From contig NZ_LMPS01000001.1 of NCBI RefSeq assembly GCF_001424405.1, forward strand, positions 2,043,999-2,107,998: a stretch of 64,000 nucleotides of DNA, in the 5' to 3' direction. Positions 17,456-26,356 of this stretch are shown here, in pieces. Numbering within the stretch: position 1 is the stretch's first letter; each line of letters begins with the position of its first letter. The notes under the pieces were generated by a model. It was not told where the DNA came from and searched no databases. It saw only the letters and a list, made by a program, of their open reading frames with translations. Made by a program: the position numbers and the translations under genes. The stretch is from Dyadobacter sp. Leaf189 (lineage in GTDB: Bacteria; Bacteroidota; Bacteroidia; Cytophagales; Spirosomataceae).

Positions 17456-18442
17456 ATGGACATCGCACTTTCAGCAGAGAGGCTTGAAGTCATGAAGCAC
17501 ATAGGAAAGGACCTGGATGCACTGATAGCCGAATATCTAAAGCCAATTGACGAAAACTGGCAACCTTCCGACTTTCTTCCGGATTCAAGGAGAGAAAACT
17601 TTGCCGATGAGGTGAAACTTTTACAAGAAAGCTGCCGCGATCTGCCATACGATTACATTGCAGTTCTGATAGGGGATACCATTACGGAAGAAGCATTGCC
17701 GACTTATGAATCCTGGTTGGTGGATGTGATTGGTGTTAATCAGGTTGACGAGCCGGAATCGGGCTGGGTGAAATGGGTGAGAGCCTGGACAGCGGAAGAA
17801 AACCGCCACGGTGACCTTCTGAACAAATATTTGTACCTGTCTGGCCGCGTGAACATGCGCGCCATGGAGGTATCTACCCAATACCTGATCGCCGACGGTT
17901 TTGATATCGGTACCGACAGAGATCCATACAGAAATTTTATCTACACTTCTTTTCAGGAGCTTGCAACAAATGTATCGCACAGACGTACTGCAACCCTGGC
18001 AAAAAAATTCGGAAACCCGCATTTGTCAAAAATATGCGGCGTGATCGCGTCTGACGAAGCCCGTCATGCAAAAGCCTATAAAGCATTTGTGACCCGTATC
18101 CTGGAAGTGGATCCTTCCGAGTTGGTACTTGCTTTGGAAGATATGATGAGAAAGAAAATCGTAATGCCCGCACACTTTATGAGGGAAACGGGGATGAAGA
18201 TGGGAGAGACATTCTCGCATTTCTCGGACGCAGCCCAGCGGCTCGGCGTTTACACCACACAAGACTACATTGAAATACTGGACAGCCTGCTCGTGGAGTG
18301 GGAAATAGGAGCGGTGAAAGGGATCAACGAAAAAGCTGAAAAAGCGCGTGACTACCTGATGGCGCTGCCCACAAGATTGAGACGAATTGCAGACCGCACG
18401 CGGGTTCCAGACCTGAGCTACGAATTCAGCTGGATCAGCTAG
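17456..18442 (+). CDS. Soluble acyl-ACP desaturase (ferritin-like diiron enzyme)
   Basis: 328 residues from the ATG at 17456; a TTG at 17432 would add eight residues without support. It introduces a cis double bond into acyl-ACP. The diiron ligands are all visible: a Glu in TEEALPTY (~78-79), E115 and H118 in EENRH, E167 in SFQELATNVSH and E200 and H203 in DEARH. Length and motif order match bacterial stearoyl-ACP desaturases. Unlike membrane desaturases it has no hydrophobic segment. It lies divergent from plsC and ends in its own terminator. Confidence 0.93.
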   Translation: MDIALSAERLEVMKHIGKDLDALIAEYLKPIDENWQPSDFLPDSRRENFADEVKLLQESCRDLPYDYIAVLIGDTITEEALPTYESWLVDVIGVNQVDEPESGWVKWVRAWTAEENRHGDLLNKYLYLSGRVNMRAMEVSTQYLIADGFDIGTDRDPYRNFIYTSFQELATNVSHRRTATLAKKFGNPHLSKICGVIASDEARHAKAYKAFVTRILEVDPSELVLALEDMMRKKIVMPAHFMRETGMKMGETFSHFSDAAQRLGVYTTQDYIEILDSLLVEWEIGAVKGINEKAEKARDYLMALPTRLRRIADRTRVPDLSYEFSWIS

Positions 18443-18460
18443 TATTCTCAAACGAACTTC

Positions 18461-18491
18461 AAACGCTCTTCTTTCGGGAAGGGCGTTTTTT
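18461..18491 (+). terminator. Terminator of the desaturase gene
   Basis: A stem of AACGC-CTTC against GAAG-GCGTT (one mismatch in the middle) is followed by a run of six T. It lies just downstream of the desaturase stop and just before the stop of the convergent surface-protein gene. Confidence 0.75.
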
Positions 18492-18492
18492 G

Positions 18493-20484
18493 TTAGTGGA
18501 GCAGCATCACAGCGCCTTTCTTCTGAATGATCCTGCCTTTTCCGGAGGTACCCTCAATTTCCCAGACGTAAGTTCCGCTTACCGGTTTGGCACCTTTAAA
18601 GCGTCCGTCCCAGCCGGTATTCAGCTGGTCGGTTGCAAATACCACTTCTCCCCAGCGGTTGTAGATCCTGAAATATTGAATGGACGTAATATCATTCAGG
18701 ACAGGCAGCAGTACTTCATTCTTACCGTCTCCATTTGGCGTGAATGCGCCGGGAATGGAAATGCTTTCTGTCCGTTTGATTTTCAGATTAACCTGTCCGC
18801 TTCCCTTGCATCCATGTTCGGAAGTAATCTCCACATTGTAAGTCCGATCTTCCTGCAAAATGGTTACCGGGCTCTGGCTTGCCGGATTATTCAGCCCATC
18901 GGGCGGCGACCAGGCGAAGGTAGCGCCATTCAGATTCAGGATCTGCGGCGACGACGCACTGAGCTGAAAAGGAACATTGTACTCAATGGTCGCGTCGGGC
19001 GTAACGCTCACCTGGATGTTCGGCAGCACCTCCACACGCACCGTATCCGAGATTGTGCAAAAACCTTTTGTGGCAGTTACCACATATTGCGTGCTGCTTT
19101 CAGGAGTTGCTGTGGGTGTATTAGATAGAGGATTATCCAACCCTGCATCAGGTGACCATAAGAAACGCTCTCCATTTCCGGTTGCGGATAATGTCACCGA
19201 CTGGCCTGTGCAAACGACTGTATCGGCATTCACATTCAGGTTAATATCGCTTTTGAAATCCACAGCTATGGTTTTCGCAACGGTGCATTCGTTCTGGTCT
19301 TTTACAAACACGCGGTAACTTCCTGTCGGTACTACAAACACAGGATCCGTCTGGTAGTTGACCGAATCGAGCGAGTATTGGTAAGGTTCAACACCTTTGC
19401 TTCCATTCAATGTGATTTTGCCGCCGCTACCCGTTTCACAGGTGCCCGACAAGGAAGTAGCTTCCAGGTCCAGCGTGCTGATCACAGCTTGTTTTCGGTT
19501 GTAGAGGGAATTTCCGCAGGCATTATTGACAACCGTCAGCGCAACATCTTTTGAACCGCCGCTATCCCAGCTTACCACGTACGGCCCCATTCCTGATCCG
19601 GAAATAACCTTGGCATCGCCCCATTCCCAGTTGAAGCTGTAACCTGTTCCCGGTGCCGGAATAATGCCGGTGTAGGTAACTACGATGTTCTTGGGGAAGC
19701 CGCAGCTTGGATTTGGTGAAATGGAGAAGTCGGCGTAGGTATTGACATTGGCCACAAAACAAATGTCGCGGTAACTAGCGTCAACATCGGTTTGGGAAAA
19801 ATACTTGTTGCTGAAAGACAGGTAAGCGAAGTTGGCTGAGCCCGATTCGCAGGATTTAAGCCTGTCGTCGCGGAATATGTAAATGGGCGACCCGGCTTTG
19901 CCAACATACCTTTTCTGTGCATCATTATAGGAAGTGAAAAGCGTATTGTTGACATACACATCCATCATTCCCGTTTGCCCGTTCCGCGTGAATGTGAGCA
20001 GGTAATAAGTGGATTTGTTGAAAAACGGACAAGCGCCAGCAATGCCCGACGGATAAAAATCAATACAACGGTCTTCGGAACCCGGCGTACTTTTGAAATA
20101 AATCCCCTCGTCCAATGCACCATTCGAGAAGTCGATAATGCGCGCCCAGGTAGTACCCCAATCCGTCACCTTAATGTACATCTGAATGGAATAATTGTCG
20201 GTGATCGCGCCTTCGTCATTCGGGTAGGAGAGCCCCCAGTTGAGCGTGTTGTGGTATACCGTTCTTTGTACGCCGCAGGGAAGCCGGTCATCCGGATAAG
20301 TACCTCCCGTGGTACCAGCCGCACAAGATCCCAAAGCCTGCACAGGCGTAAGTGCCGGTCCGCATTCAGGCTGGGCTACAAGCAGGTCTTTGTAAAAACG
20401 GTAAGTATGCCGCACAGACTGTCCAGCCGCAGTATGTATGAAGTAAAGGAAAAAGAGAAGAACAGGTAGAAATTTGAATCTCAT
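18493..20484 (-). CDS. Cell-surface protein with LamG-like, PKD and SprB-type domains and a type B T9SS sorting domain
   Basis: 663 residues from the ATG at 20484, where the signal peptide begins (LPVLLFFLYFIHTAAG). The N-terminal third resembles a LamG/concanavalin-like domain with many Cys. Then come a PKD-like module (YSFNWEWGDAKVISGSG ... VALTVVNNACGN), an SprB-like repeat (GSGGKITLNGSKGVEPYQYSLD) and Ig-like sections (CTGQSVTLSATG). The last ~85 residues are the gliding-motility-associated C-terminal domain (IPGAFTPNGDGKNEV, FRIYNRWGEVVF, VSGTYVWEIEG), which sends proteins out through the type IX system. Likely an adhesin; ligand unknown. Confidence 0.88.
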   Translation of the reverse strand: MRFKFLPVLLFFLYFIHTAAGQSVRHTYRFYKDLLVAQPECGPALTPVQALGSCAAGTTGGTYPDDRLPCGVQRTVYHNTLNWGLSYPNDEGAITDNYSIQMYIKVTDWGTTWARIIDFSNGALDEGIYFKSTPGSEDRCIDFYPSGIAGACPFFNKSTYYLLTFTRNGQTGMMDVYVNNTLFTSYNDAQKRYVGKAGSPIYIFRDDRLKSCESGSANFAYLSFSNKYFSQTDVDASYRDICFVANVNTYADFSISPNPSCGFPKNIVVTYTGIIPAPGTGYSFNWEWGDAKVISGSGMGPYVVSWDSGGSKDVALTVVNNACGNSLYNRKQAVISTLDLEATSLSGTCETGSGGKITLNGSKGVEPYQYSLDSVNYQTDPVFVVPTGSYRVFVKDQNECTVAKTIAVDFKSDINLNVNADTVVCTGQSVTLSATGNGERFLWSPDAGLDNPLSNTPTATPESSTQYVVTATKGFCTISDTVRVEVLPNIQVSVTPDATIEYNVPFQLSASSPQILNLNGATFAWSPPDGLNNPASQSPVTILQEDRTYNVEITSEHGCKGSGQVNLKIKRTESISIPGAFTPNGDGKNEVLLPVLNDITSIQYFRIYNRWGEVVFATDQLNTGWDGRFKGAKPVSGTYVWEIEGTSGKGRIIQKKGAVMLLH

Positions 20485-20590
20485 AGAACAGCCACAACCA
20501 GAAACGATGAACGTGAGCAAACGGTAACAAAATTACTTCAAATGCAGGCAAATCAGTGAGATGCCGGCTCTTTTTGTTTTGTTCAAAATA

Positions 20591-20619
20591 AAGGGAAGCC
20601 TGATAATCAGACCTCCCTT
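20591..20619 (-). terminator. Terminator of the S41 peptidase gene
   Basis: On the minus strand a 13-bp stem (20619-20607 with 20603-20591, two G-U pairs, 3-base loop) is followed by a T-rich stretch. It lies between the peptidase stop and the surface-protein start. Confidence 0.75.
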
Positions 20620-20647
20620 CCCTATAATTTATCAACTTTAAGCCTTA

Positions 20648-22099
20648 TTAATTGAGCAATGCAGGTTTTTCCGTGCGGATCATCAGGTTGCGGGGACCTT
20701 GCAGATCGTCGCGAAGCGATTTACGGAAAGAGCTCACCGTTTTGGTTGCACCGACGCGCAGGTTGTTGCTGGCAGGAATTCCCATCACATCCATCGCCTT
20801 CCGGAGTAAAGTTTCATTTTCGTCGCCGAATGCAAGATAAGGTACTTTCGAATCCTCGGTCAGGTAATCCGGTGTCATACCATTTACAGTGCCGTAATCC
20901 GACTTGTCGTTTGCATTCACAGTCTGGCCGAGCATCAGGTATACCCCCCAGTTCCATCTTTTCTGGTCATCGTTTATCAGCGAACCGAAGAGGTTTTTCC
21001 CAGCCGTATTTTCCCCGATCGTGATAACTTCCATATAAGGTTCAAGTCCGTTGATCACGAGCTCACTTGCCGAAGCGGTACCATTAGAGGTAAGTACAAA
21101 AACGCGGTTAAGGTTATTCCCGATGTTGTTGGCCTCATTTTGAAATTTATAGTTGAGTGCATCTGCACCTTTCGTGCGTTGCCAGTAGGCATTGTATTTG
21201 TCATTCCAAACCTCTTTATAAAAGACTTTGGAGGCGGATATGTTTTTGCCGATCAATGAAGCGAGCGTTTTGGCAGAGCTGATGTACCCGCCTGAATTGA
21301 GGCGCAGATCGAGCACCAGTTCGTTCACACCTTTGCTTTTAAAATCTGCGAATATTTGGCGCAGCTCGTTGTCGTACTTCTCTTCATCTGCAGCAGTGCC
21401 CGGCACAAACTGGGTGTAAACCAGGTACCCGATCGTTTTACCGTATGCCGGCTTAGAAATCACGGATGAGAATGCAACCGGATCTTCGGTAACCTCCGCT
21501 TTTGTGATTGAAACAGTGTTGGTCGTCGCTGTGATGGAGGTACCCTGCAATTGTCCCAATGTAAGTGTGATGGTTTCGCTGGCATTAAGCAGCGCCGCGT
21601 AATTGCTGGCTGTGAGCTGGGTACCATTCACTTTTAGAAGAATATCGCCGCGTTTCAGGCCAGCCGCAGCAGCCGGACTGCCTTTTACCACATAATTCAG
21701 GAACACACCAATGTTCGAGTTTCCGTTATCAATGTAGGACAGCGAGTAGCTGATCCCGAAAATCTTGCTGATTCCGTCAAACTCATTCTGTAATGAGGTA
21801 ATATCATTGGTTACACCCGAAAATCGATCGACCGTGGCGCGTTGGTACACAAGCTTCTCAAAGTACTTATAAGGATCAGTATTGGCATCCAGACTTGATT
21901 TGGCAGGCATTTCTTTGTACCAGAAGTAGGCATCGTCCATGATCTCATACAGCCAGTTATTGACAGCCACATAGTCGGCACCTGCAGTAGAATCGGCAGC
22001 GGTTTGAATATCCGGCGCAACATCCTTCTCCTTGCACCCTGCGGCCAACAGCGCCGGCAGGAGTACATAGAGTAAATTCAATCTTTTAACATTCAGCAT
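20648..22099 (-). CDS. S41-family (C-terminal processing peptidase-like) lipoprotein
   Basis: 483 residues with a lipoprotein signal (lipobox LLAAGC, Cys22). An N-terminal helical cap (~40-105) is followed by a PDZ domain (~125-200, GSPAAAAGLKRGDILLKVNGTQL) and the S41 catalytic domain (~220-430): LVLDLRLNSGGY, nucleophile S343 in GTASASEL and general base K368 in ENTAGKN, 25 residues apart as in D1-processing proteases. It would cleave unfolded or C-terminally tagged proteins in the periplasm. Single gene with its own terminator. Confidence 0.9.
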   Translation of the reverse strand: MLNVKRLNLLYVLLPALLAAGCKEKDVAPDIQTAADSTAGADYVAVNNWLYEIMDDAYFWYKEMPAKSSLDANTDPYKYFEKLVYQRATVDRFSGVTNDITSLQNEFDGISKIFGISYSLSYIDNGNSNIGVFLNYVVKGSPAAAAGLKRGDILLKVNGTQLTASNYAALLNASETITLTLGQLQGTSITATTNTVSITKAEVTEDPVAFSSVISKPAYGKTIGYLVYTQFVPGTAADEEKYDNELRQIFADFKSKGVNELVLDLRLNSGGYISSAKTLASLIGKNISASKVFYKEVWNDKYNAYWQRTKGADALNYKFQNEANNIGNNLNRVFVLTSNGTASASELVINGLEPYMEVITIGENTAGKNLFGSLINDDQKRWNWGVYLMLGQTVNANDKSDYGTVNGMTPDYLTEDSKVPYLAFGDENETLLRKAMDVMGIPASNNLRVGATKTVSSFRKSLRDDLQGPRNLMIRTEKPALLN

Positions 22100-22142
22100 A
22101 TTAGTAGGTTTATATTTTAGGTAAACTACCAGTCCATAAGCA

Positions 22143-22178
22143 CGATCAGATTTAGCGTTACATTAACGAATCTGATCG
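22143..22178. other. Nested hairpin between iolE and the S41 peptidase gene
   Basis: CGATCAGATT (22143-22152) pairs perfectly with AATCTGATCG (22169-22178). Inside, CGTTA (22156-22160) pairs with TAACG (22164-22168) across a 3-base loop, leaving only TAG unpaired on one side. There is no T-run in either direction, so it is not an ordinary terminator. It may stabilise the 3' end of the inositol operon transcript or be a protein-binding site near the peptidase promoter. Confidence 0.6.
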
Positions 22179-22263
22179 GTATTACGTATGCTTCCTGTCA
22201 AATGTGGCGCACTGCCACTAAAATCATCCGAGTAGGTGCTGCGGAAAGCGGGATTGAAACAAA

Positions 22264-23166
22264 CTAGATCCCTGTTAAGCCTCTGAAAAAGTTTCTGGCG
22301 ATGATGGCGTATTCCAGGGGGTTTGCTTTTGCGGGGTCTTGCTCGGCTTCGAGTACAATCCAGCCATGGTAATCACTTTCTTTGATGATCGCGAAAAGAG
22401 AAGGGAAGTCAATGCAGCCCTCAGGATCGCCCGGAACGGTGAAAACACCGTTTTTTACAGCCGTTAAAAAGCTTAGCCTTTCGTCATGTACCCGCTGTAA
22501 CACATCCGGACGAACATCTTTCAGGTGAATGTGGGCAGTTCTTCCAATGTATTTAGCCAGCGCCTCCACCGGATTTTCGCCTGCAAAATGGAAGTGACCG
22601 CAATCGTAATTCAGGAAAACATTCTCGGGATCTGTCTCGTTGAGCAGCCGGTCTGTTTCTTCGATGGTTTGAATGCACGTTCCCATGTGATGGTGAAATG
22701 CTAGCTTCATCCCGCGATCGCGTGCAATCTTTCCCAGTTCGTTCAACCCGAAAGTGAAACTGTCCCATTCTTCTTTGGTTTTCAGCATACCTTTACCTTC
22801 CAGGACAGGTACGTCCATTCTTCCCTGACAGCTGTTGCCCGTCTCACCGCCGCCGATCACTTTCGCGCCCATTGCTTCCAGGAAATCAAGGAGCCCGGTG
22901 AAGTTTTTTCTGTTTTCTGCAAATGATTTGGTCGTAAGTTCGTAGCTGTTCCATTGGTTGCAAATCTGTAAGCCCCGAAGTTCCAGCGCTTTTCTGAGTA
23001 CATTAATGTCGCGCGGGAATTTATTGCCGACTTCGCAGCCTGTAAATCCAGCCAGCGCCATTTCGCTTACGCATTGCTCAAAAGTATTCTCACCGCCGAG
23101 CTCCGGCATATCGTCGTTAGTCCAGTTAATCGGCGCAACGCCCAGTTTGATGTTCTCGAAGTTCAT
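22264..23166 (-). CDS. iolE: Inosose dehydratase (IolE)
   Basis: 300 residues, an AP-endonuclease-2-type TIM barrel. It removes water from scyllo-inosose (2-keto-myo-inositol) to give 3D-trihydroxycyclohexane-1,2-dione, the second step of inositol breakdown. Landmarks are LGVAPINWTNDDMPELGG at the N-terminus, FTGCEVGNKFP, LAFHHHMGTC, LNYDCGHFHFAGENP and AHIHLKDVRPDV, which carry the metal-binding Glu/His/Asp residues. Length matches IolE. It is the last gene of the operon, 153 bp after iolD, and the gap contains a GA-rich inverted repeat. Confidence 0.93.
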   Translation of the reverse strand: MNFENIKLGVAPINWTNDDMPELGGENTFEQCVSEMALAGFTGCEVGNKFPRDINVLRKALELRGLQICNQWNSYELTTKSFAENRKNFTGLLDFLEAMGAKVIGGGETGNSCQGRMDVPVLEGKGMLKTKEEWDSFTFGLNELGKIARDRGMKLAFHHHMGTCIQTIEETDRLLNETDPENVFLNYDCGHFHFAGENPVEALAKYIGRTAHIHLKDVRPDVLQRVHDERLSFLTAVKNGVFTVPGDPEGCIDFPSLFAIIKESDYHGWIVLEAEQDPAKANPLEYAIIARNFFRGLTGI

Positions 23167-23176
23167 TTTTTTGTGT

Positions 23177-23307
23177 GGAGGAAAGGGAGGAAGGAGGAAG
23201 GGGAGGATGTATTTTTCCCTGTTCCAATCTTCAATCCTTATCCTATGTTTTTAAATTGTAGTTAATAGATAGTTCTTTTTCCCTCCTTCCCTTCCTCCCT
23301 TTCCTCC
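23177..23307. repeat. Purine/pyrimidine-rich inverted repeat between iolD and iolE
   Basis: GGAGGAAAGGGAGGAAG (23177-23193) is the exact reverse complement of CTTCCTCCCTTTCCTCC (23291-23307), with about 97 bases between. Each arm continues in similar G/A or C/T repeats (23175-23207 and 23281-23317). The right arm reaches the iolD stop and the left arm ends just before the iolE start. Such mirror-like polypurine tracts can fold into a long hairpin or triplex. Confidence 0.85.
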
Positions 23308-23319
23308 CTTTCCCCCCTT

Positions 23320-25185
23320 TCAAAGAAAAACCCGCTGTGTCTTTTTGTTTTCCTGGTAGGTTTCAAATGCCTGCTGTACCTTTTCGGAAGTCGATACTTC
23401 TGCTATCGGCACTTCCCACCAGGCGTGGTAGCCTTTTACAGTCCGGTATAAACTGGTTTCAATGTAAATAACAGTTACCCTGTCGCTCGTCTTCGATGCG
23501 GCCAGTGCAGCTTCAAGGGAATCCTTGTCAGTCGCCTTGATCACGTTTGCGCCCAGGCTTTCTGCATTTTTGGCAAGATCTACCGGAAGAAAACCGCCGG
23601 AAAGCTGGCCCGAGTTTTCTTCCCTGTATTTATACATTGTTCCAAAGCGTTCACTGCCAATGCTTTCAGAAAGTCCTCCGATGCTGGCGAAACCGTTGTT
23701 GTTTAGAAGCAGGATCGTAAATCGCACACCTTCCTGGATAGCAGTAACGATCTCATTATTGTTCATCAGGTAGCCTCCATCGCCGCAGATCACGTAGACT
23801 TCCCGCGTAGGATCAGCCATTTTTGCGCCCAAACCTGCCGCTATTTCATATCCCATACAGGAGTAACCATATTCGAGATGGAAGTTCTTCGGATCAGTGG
23901 CGCGCCACAGTTTATGCAGGTCGCCCGGCGCACTGCCTGACGCATTGATCATCACGTCGCGATCGTCCATAAAGCTGTTGAGCGTTCCGATTACAATCGC
24001 CTGGTCGATTGGTGGCGTGGTACTGTTGCCGTCGAGGTAAATCTGAGTAACTTCATCATCCCACGCTTTATTCATATCGGCAACACGCTGGCGGTATTCT
24101 GCCGGCACATGATAGTCGCCGATCAGCCCCGAAATCTCTTCCAGAACAACCTTCGCGTCACCGGTAACTGGTAACCCGGCATGCTTGAATGCATCAAATT
24201 CGCAGATATTGATATTGATAAATTTAACCTCCGGGTTTTTGAAAATAGACTTGGAAGCCGTTGTGAAATCACTGTACCGAGTTCCGATGCCAATCACAAG
24301 GTCGGCTTCGTTCGCGATCTCGATCGCGTACTTGGTGCCCGTCGCACCTAACCCGCCAATGCTGTAAGGCGCGTCATAACGCACTGCGCCTTTACCTGCG
24401 AAAGTCTCTCCGACGGGAATGCCGGTTTTGCTGGCAAATTCGTGTAAAGTATCAGTGGCGCCACTATAAATTGTACCACCGCCTGCCACGATCACGGGAT
24501 TCTTGCTCGCTCTGATCCATTCAGCTGCTTTTTGCACAGTCGAAACATCGGGTCTTGGCCGACCTACATGCCAGACTTTTTTATGAAAAAGGGCTTCCGG
24601 GAAATCGTAAGCGTGCGTTTGCACATCCTGCGGCATCGATAATGTAACAGCGCCCATTTCGGCTTGCGAAGTCAGCACACGCATTACCTCGGGTAAAGAG
24701 TAAATCAGCTGCTCGGGGCGATTGATGCGGTCCCAGTATTTGGAAACGGGTTTAAAACAATCATTAACTGAAATATCCTGCGTAGAAGCACTTTCAAGCT
24801 GCTGTAAAACGGGGTTAGGCTCCCGCGTGGCGAAGATATCGCCGGGTAACAAAAGCACAGGCAGCCGGTTGATCGTCGCCAGCGCAGCGCCGGTGAGCAT
24901 ATTGGTTGCCCCCGGACCAATCGACGTAGTACATACAAATGCGCCCAGCCTGTTTTTTACTTTGGCATAAGCAACTGCGGTATGTACCATGGATTGTTCA
25001 TTCCTGCACTGGTAATACCGGAAGTCCGGATTTTCCTGCAAAGCCTGTCCCAGACCGGCCACATTCCCGTGACCAAAAATGCCAAAGCAGCCTCCAAAAT
25101 AGGGGACTTCCACGCCGTCGCGTTCGATGTATTGATTTTTCAGAAATGTAATCGTAGCCTGGGCTACTGTAAGTCTTCTGGTCAT
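23320..25185 (-). CDS. iolD: 3D-(3,5/4)-trihydroxycyclohexane-1,2-dione acylhydrolase (IolD)
   Basis: 621 residues from the ATG at 25185; the frame is open to 25266 but that part overlaps the iolJ end and lacks family similarity. A thiamine-diphosphate enzyme that opens the ring of the diketone to 5-deoxy-glucuronate. The order is N-terminal PYR domain (GCFGIFGHGNVAGLGQAL, with a Glu-bearing QCRNEQSMVHTA), a central domain (VIVAGGGTIYSGA) and a C-terminal PP domain with the ThDP/Mg motif GDGGYLMNNNEIVTA...NNNG. Length fits IolD. The gap to iolJ is only 25 bp. Confidence 0.93.
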   Translation of the reverse strand: MTRRLTVAQATITFLKNQYIERDGVEVPYFGGCFGIFGHGNVAGLGQALQENPDFRYYQCRNEQSMVHTAVAYAKVKNRLGAFVCTTSIGPGATNMLTGAALATINRLPVLLLPGDIFATREPNPVLQQLESASTQDISVNDCFKPVSKYWDRINRPEQLIYSLPEVMRVLTSQAEMGAVTLSMPQDVQTHAYDFPEALFHKKVWHVGRPRPDVSTVQKAAEWIRASKNPVIVAGGGTIYSGATDTLHEFASKTGIPVGETFAGKGAVRYDAPYSIGGLGATGTKYAIEIANEADLVIGIGTRYSDFTTASKSIFKNPEVKFININICEFDAFKHAGLPVTGDAKVVLEEISGLIGDYHVPAEYRQRVADMNKAWDDEVTQIYLDGNSTTPPIDQAIVIGTLNSFMDDRDVMINASGSAPGDLHKLWRATDPKNFHLEYGYSCMGYEIAAGLGAKMADPTREVYVICGDGGYLMNNNEIVTAIQEGVRFTILLLNNNGFASIGGLSESIGSERFGTMYKYREENSGQLSGGFLPVDLAKNAESLGANVIKATDKDSLEAALAASKTSDRVTVIYIETSLYRTVKGYHAWWEVPIAEVSTSEKVQQAFETYQENKKTQRVFL

Positions 25186-25210
25186 AATCCTAAAATTTTC
25201 TGAATCTGGT

Positions 25211-26161
25211 TCAGGAGCTGATGTTCTTAAATTCTCCGGCCTTGCCTGTGCAGCCGAAAAGCGCAAATTTTTTCAGCATAAACTGCTTGTATTCTTCCAT
25301 AAACAGCTTCCCTGGCGTGGTAGGGGCAAATTCGTCAGGACGGTCCCGGAAAAACTCACGGTTTACCATTGTCCAGAGCAGCCGGGTATCCGTCGCAATG
25401 TTGATCTTGCAGATTCCCAGTGGGATAGCCTTTTTTACTTCTTCTTCCTGAACTCCCTTTGCATCGGTTTTAAGCTGGCCGCCCGCCGCATTGATTCGTG
25501 CGATCACTTCGGGGATAACATTGGAGCCTCCGTGCAAAACGAGCGGAAAGCCGGGCAATCTTCTCTGGATTTCTTCCAGAATGTGAAACTGCAAACCTTG
25601 CCCTCCTGAGAATTTATAAGCGCCATGACTGGTACCCACTGCAATGGCGAGACTGTCACAGTTTGTTGCATTTACAAAATCAACTACTTCCTGGGGGTTT
25701 GTGTAAAAAGAATGCGCAGCATCGACTGTCAGATCATCTTCCACACCTGCCAAAACGCCCAATTCAGCTTCTACACTAATGTTTTTAGCATGTGCCCGTT
25801 CTACCACCGCCCTGGTCCTGGCTACATTCTCGTCAAAACTATCATGTGAAGCATCGATCATTACGGAAGTGTAGCCGCCTTGATCAATGGCGTCAAAAAT
25901 GTGCGCTTCGTACCCGTGGTCCATGTGGATCGCATAGGTTACATCCGGGTAGATCCGTGCGGCGGCGCCAATCATTGAGAGTAGCATTTCGGGGTGCGCA
26001 TAATCTCTTGCAAAAGGCGTCGTCTGAACAATAAACGGTGCCTGAGCTTCCTGCGCCGCCGCAAACAGACCATGGATTTCCTCCATAAAAAACACATTCA
26101 CCGCCGGAATCGCATAGCGGGAGTAGCATTGGGCGAAGAGTTGTTTCGTGGTTAGGAGCAT
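25211..26161 (-). CDS. iolJ: Class II aldolase for 2-deoxy-5-keto-gluconate 6-phosphate (IolJ-like)
   Basis: 316 residues, fructose-bisphosphate aldolase class II family. Zinc/catalytic motifs are AIHMDHGYEAH, VEAELG, AVGTSHGAYKF, LVLHGGSNV and KINIATDTRLLW. In inositol operons this paralog splits 2-deoxy-5-keto-gluconate 6-phosphate into dihydroxyacetone phosphate and malonate semialdehyde. The position among iol genes is the main reason to prefer that substrate over fructose 1,6-bisphosphate. The stop is 25 bp before iolD; upstream lies a heptamer-repeat region. Confidence 0.87.
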   Translation of the reverse strand: MLLTTKQLFAQCYSRYAIPAVNVFFMEEIHGLFAAAQEAQAPFIVQTTPFARDYAHPEMLLSMIGAAARIYPDVTYAIHMDHGYEAHIFDAIDQGGYTSVMIDASHDSFDENVARTRAVVERAHAKNISVEAELGVLAGVEDDLTVDAAHSFYTNPQEVVDFVNATNCDSLAIAVGTSHGAYKFSGGQGLQFHILEEIQRRLPGFPLVLHGGSNVIPEVIARINAAGGQLKTDAKGVQEEEVKKAIPLGICKINIATDTRLLWTMVNREFFRDRPDEFAPTTPGKLFMEEYKQFMLKKFALFGCTGKAGEFKNISS

Positions 26162-26170
26162 TTTTTTTAT

Positions 26171-26351
26171 AGCTGTCGGCTTTCGGCTATCGGCTGTCGG
26201 CCTTTTTTGATCTGGTAGTGAATGATTATTATTTTTTGGCTTTCGGCTGTCAGCTCCCGGCGGTCGGCTTTTTTCTATTATGGAATAAATGGTACTGAAT
26301 TACTGGTTGTCTTCTGTGAGTATCTACAAAATCAGCCGACAGCCGACAGCC
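26171..26351. repeat. Heptamer-repeat region between the symporter gene and iolJ
   Basis: Three arrays of in-register 7-mers with consensus RGCYNTY: five units at 26171-26205 (AGCTGTC, GGCTTTC, GGCTATC, GGCTGTC, GGCCTTT), five at 26238-26272, and three units in the opposite orientation at 26331-26351 (ATCAGCC, GACAGCC, GACAGCC). Opposite arrays can pair (for example GGCTGTCGGC with its complement). The right array ends 6 bp before the symporter stop codon. Confidence 0.9.
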
Positions 26352-26356
26352 GAAGT

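Noticed and set aside
19975..20469. 164-codon plus-strand frame opposite the surface protein
   Set aside because: Arg/Ser-rich reversed reading of a convincing T9SS protein gene.
25186..25266. 27-residue N-terminal extension of IolD
   Set aside because: It overlaps the end of iolJ and has no similarity to the ThDP-enzyme N-terminus, which starts at the ATG at 25185.
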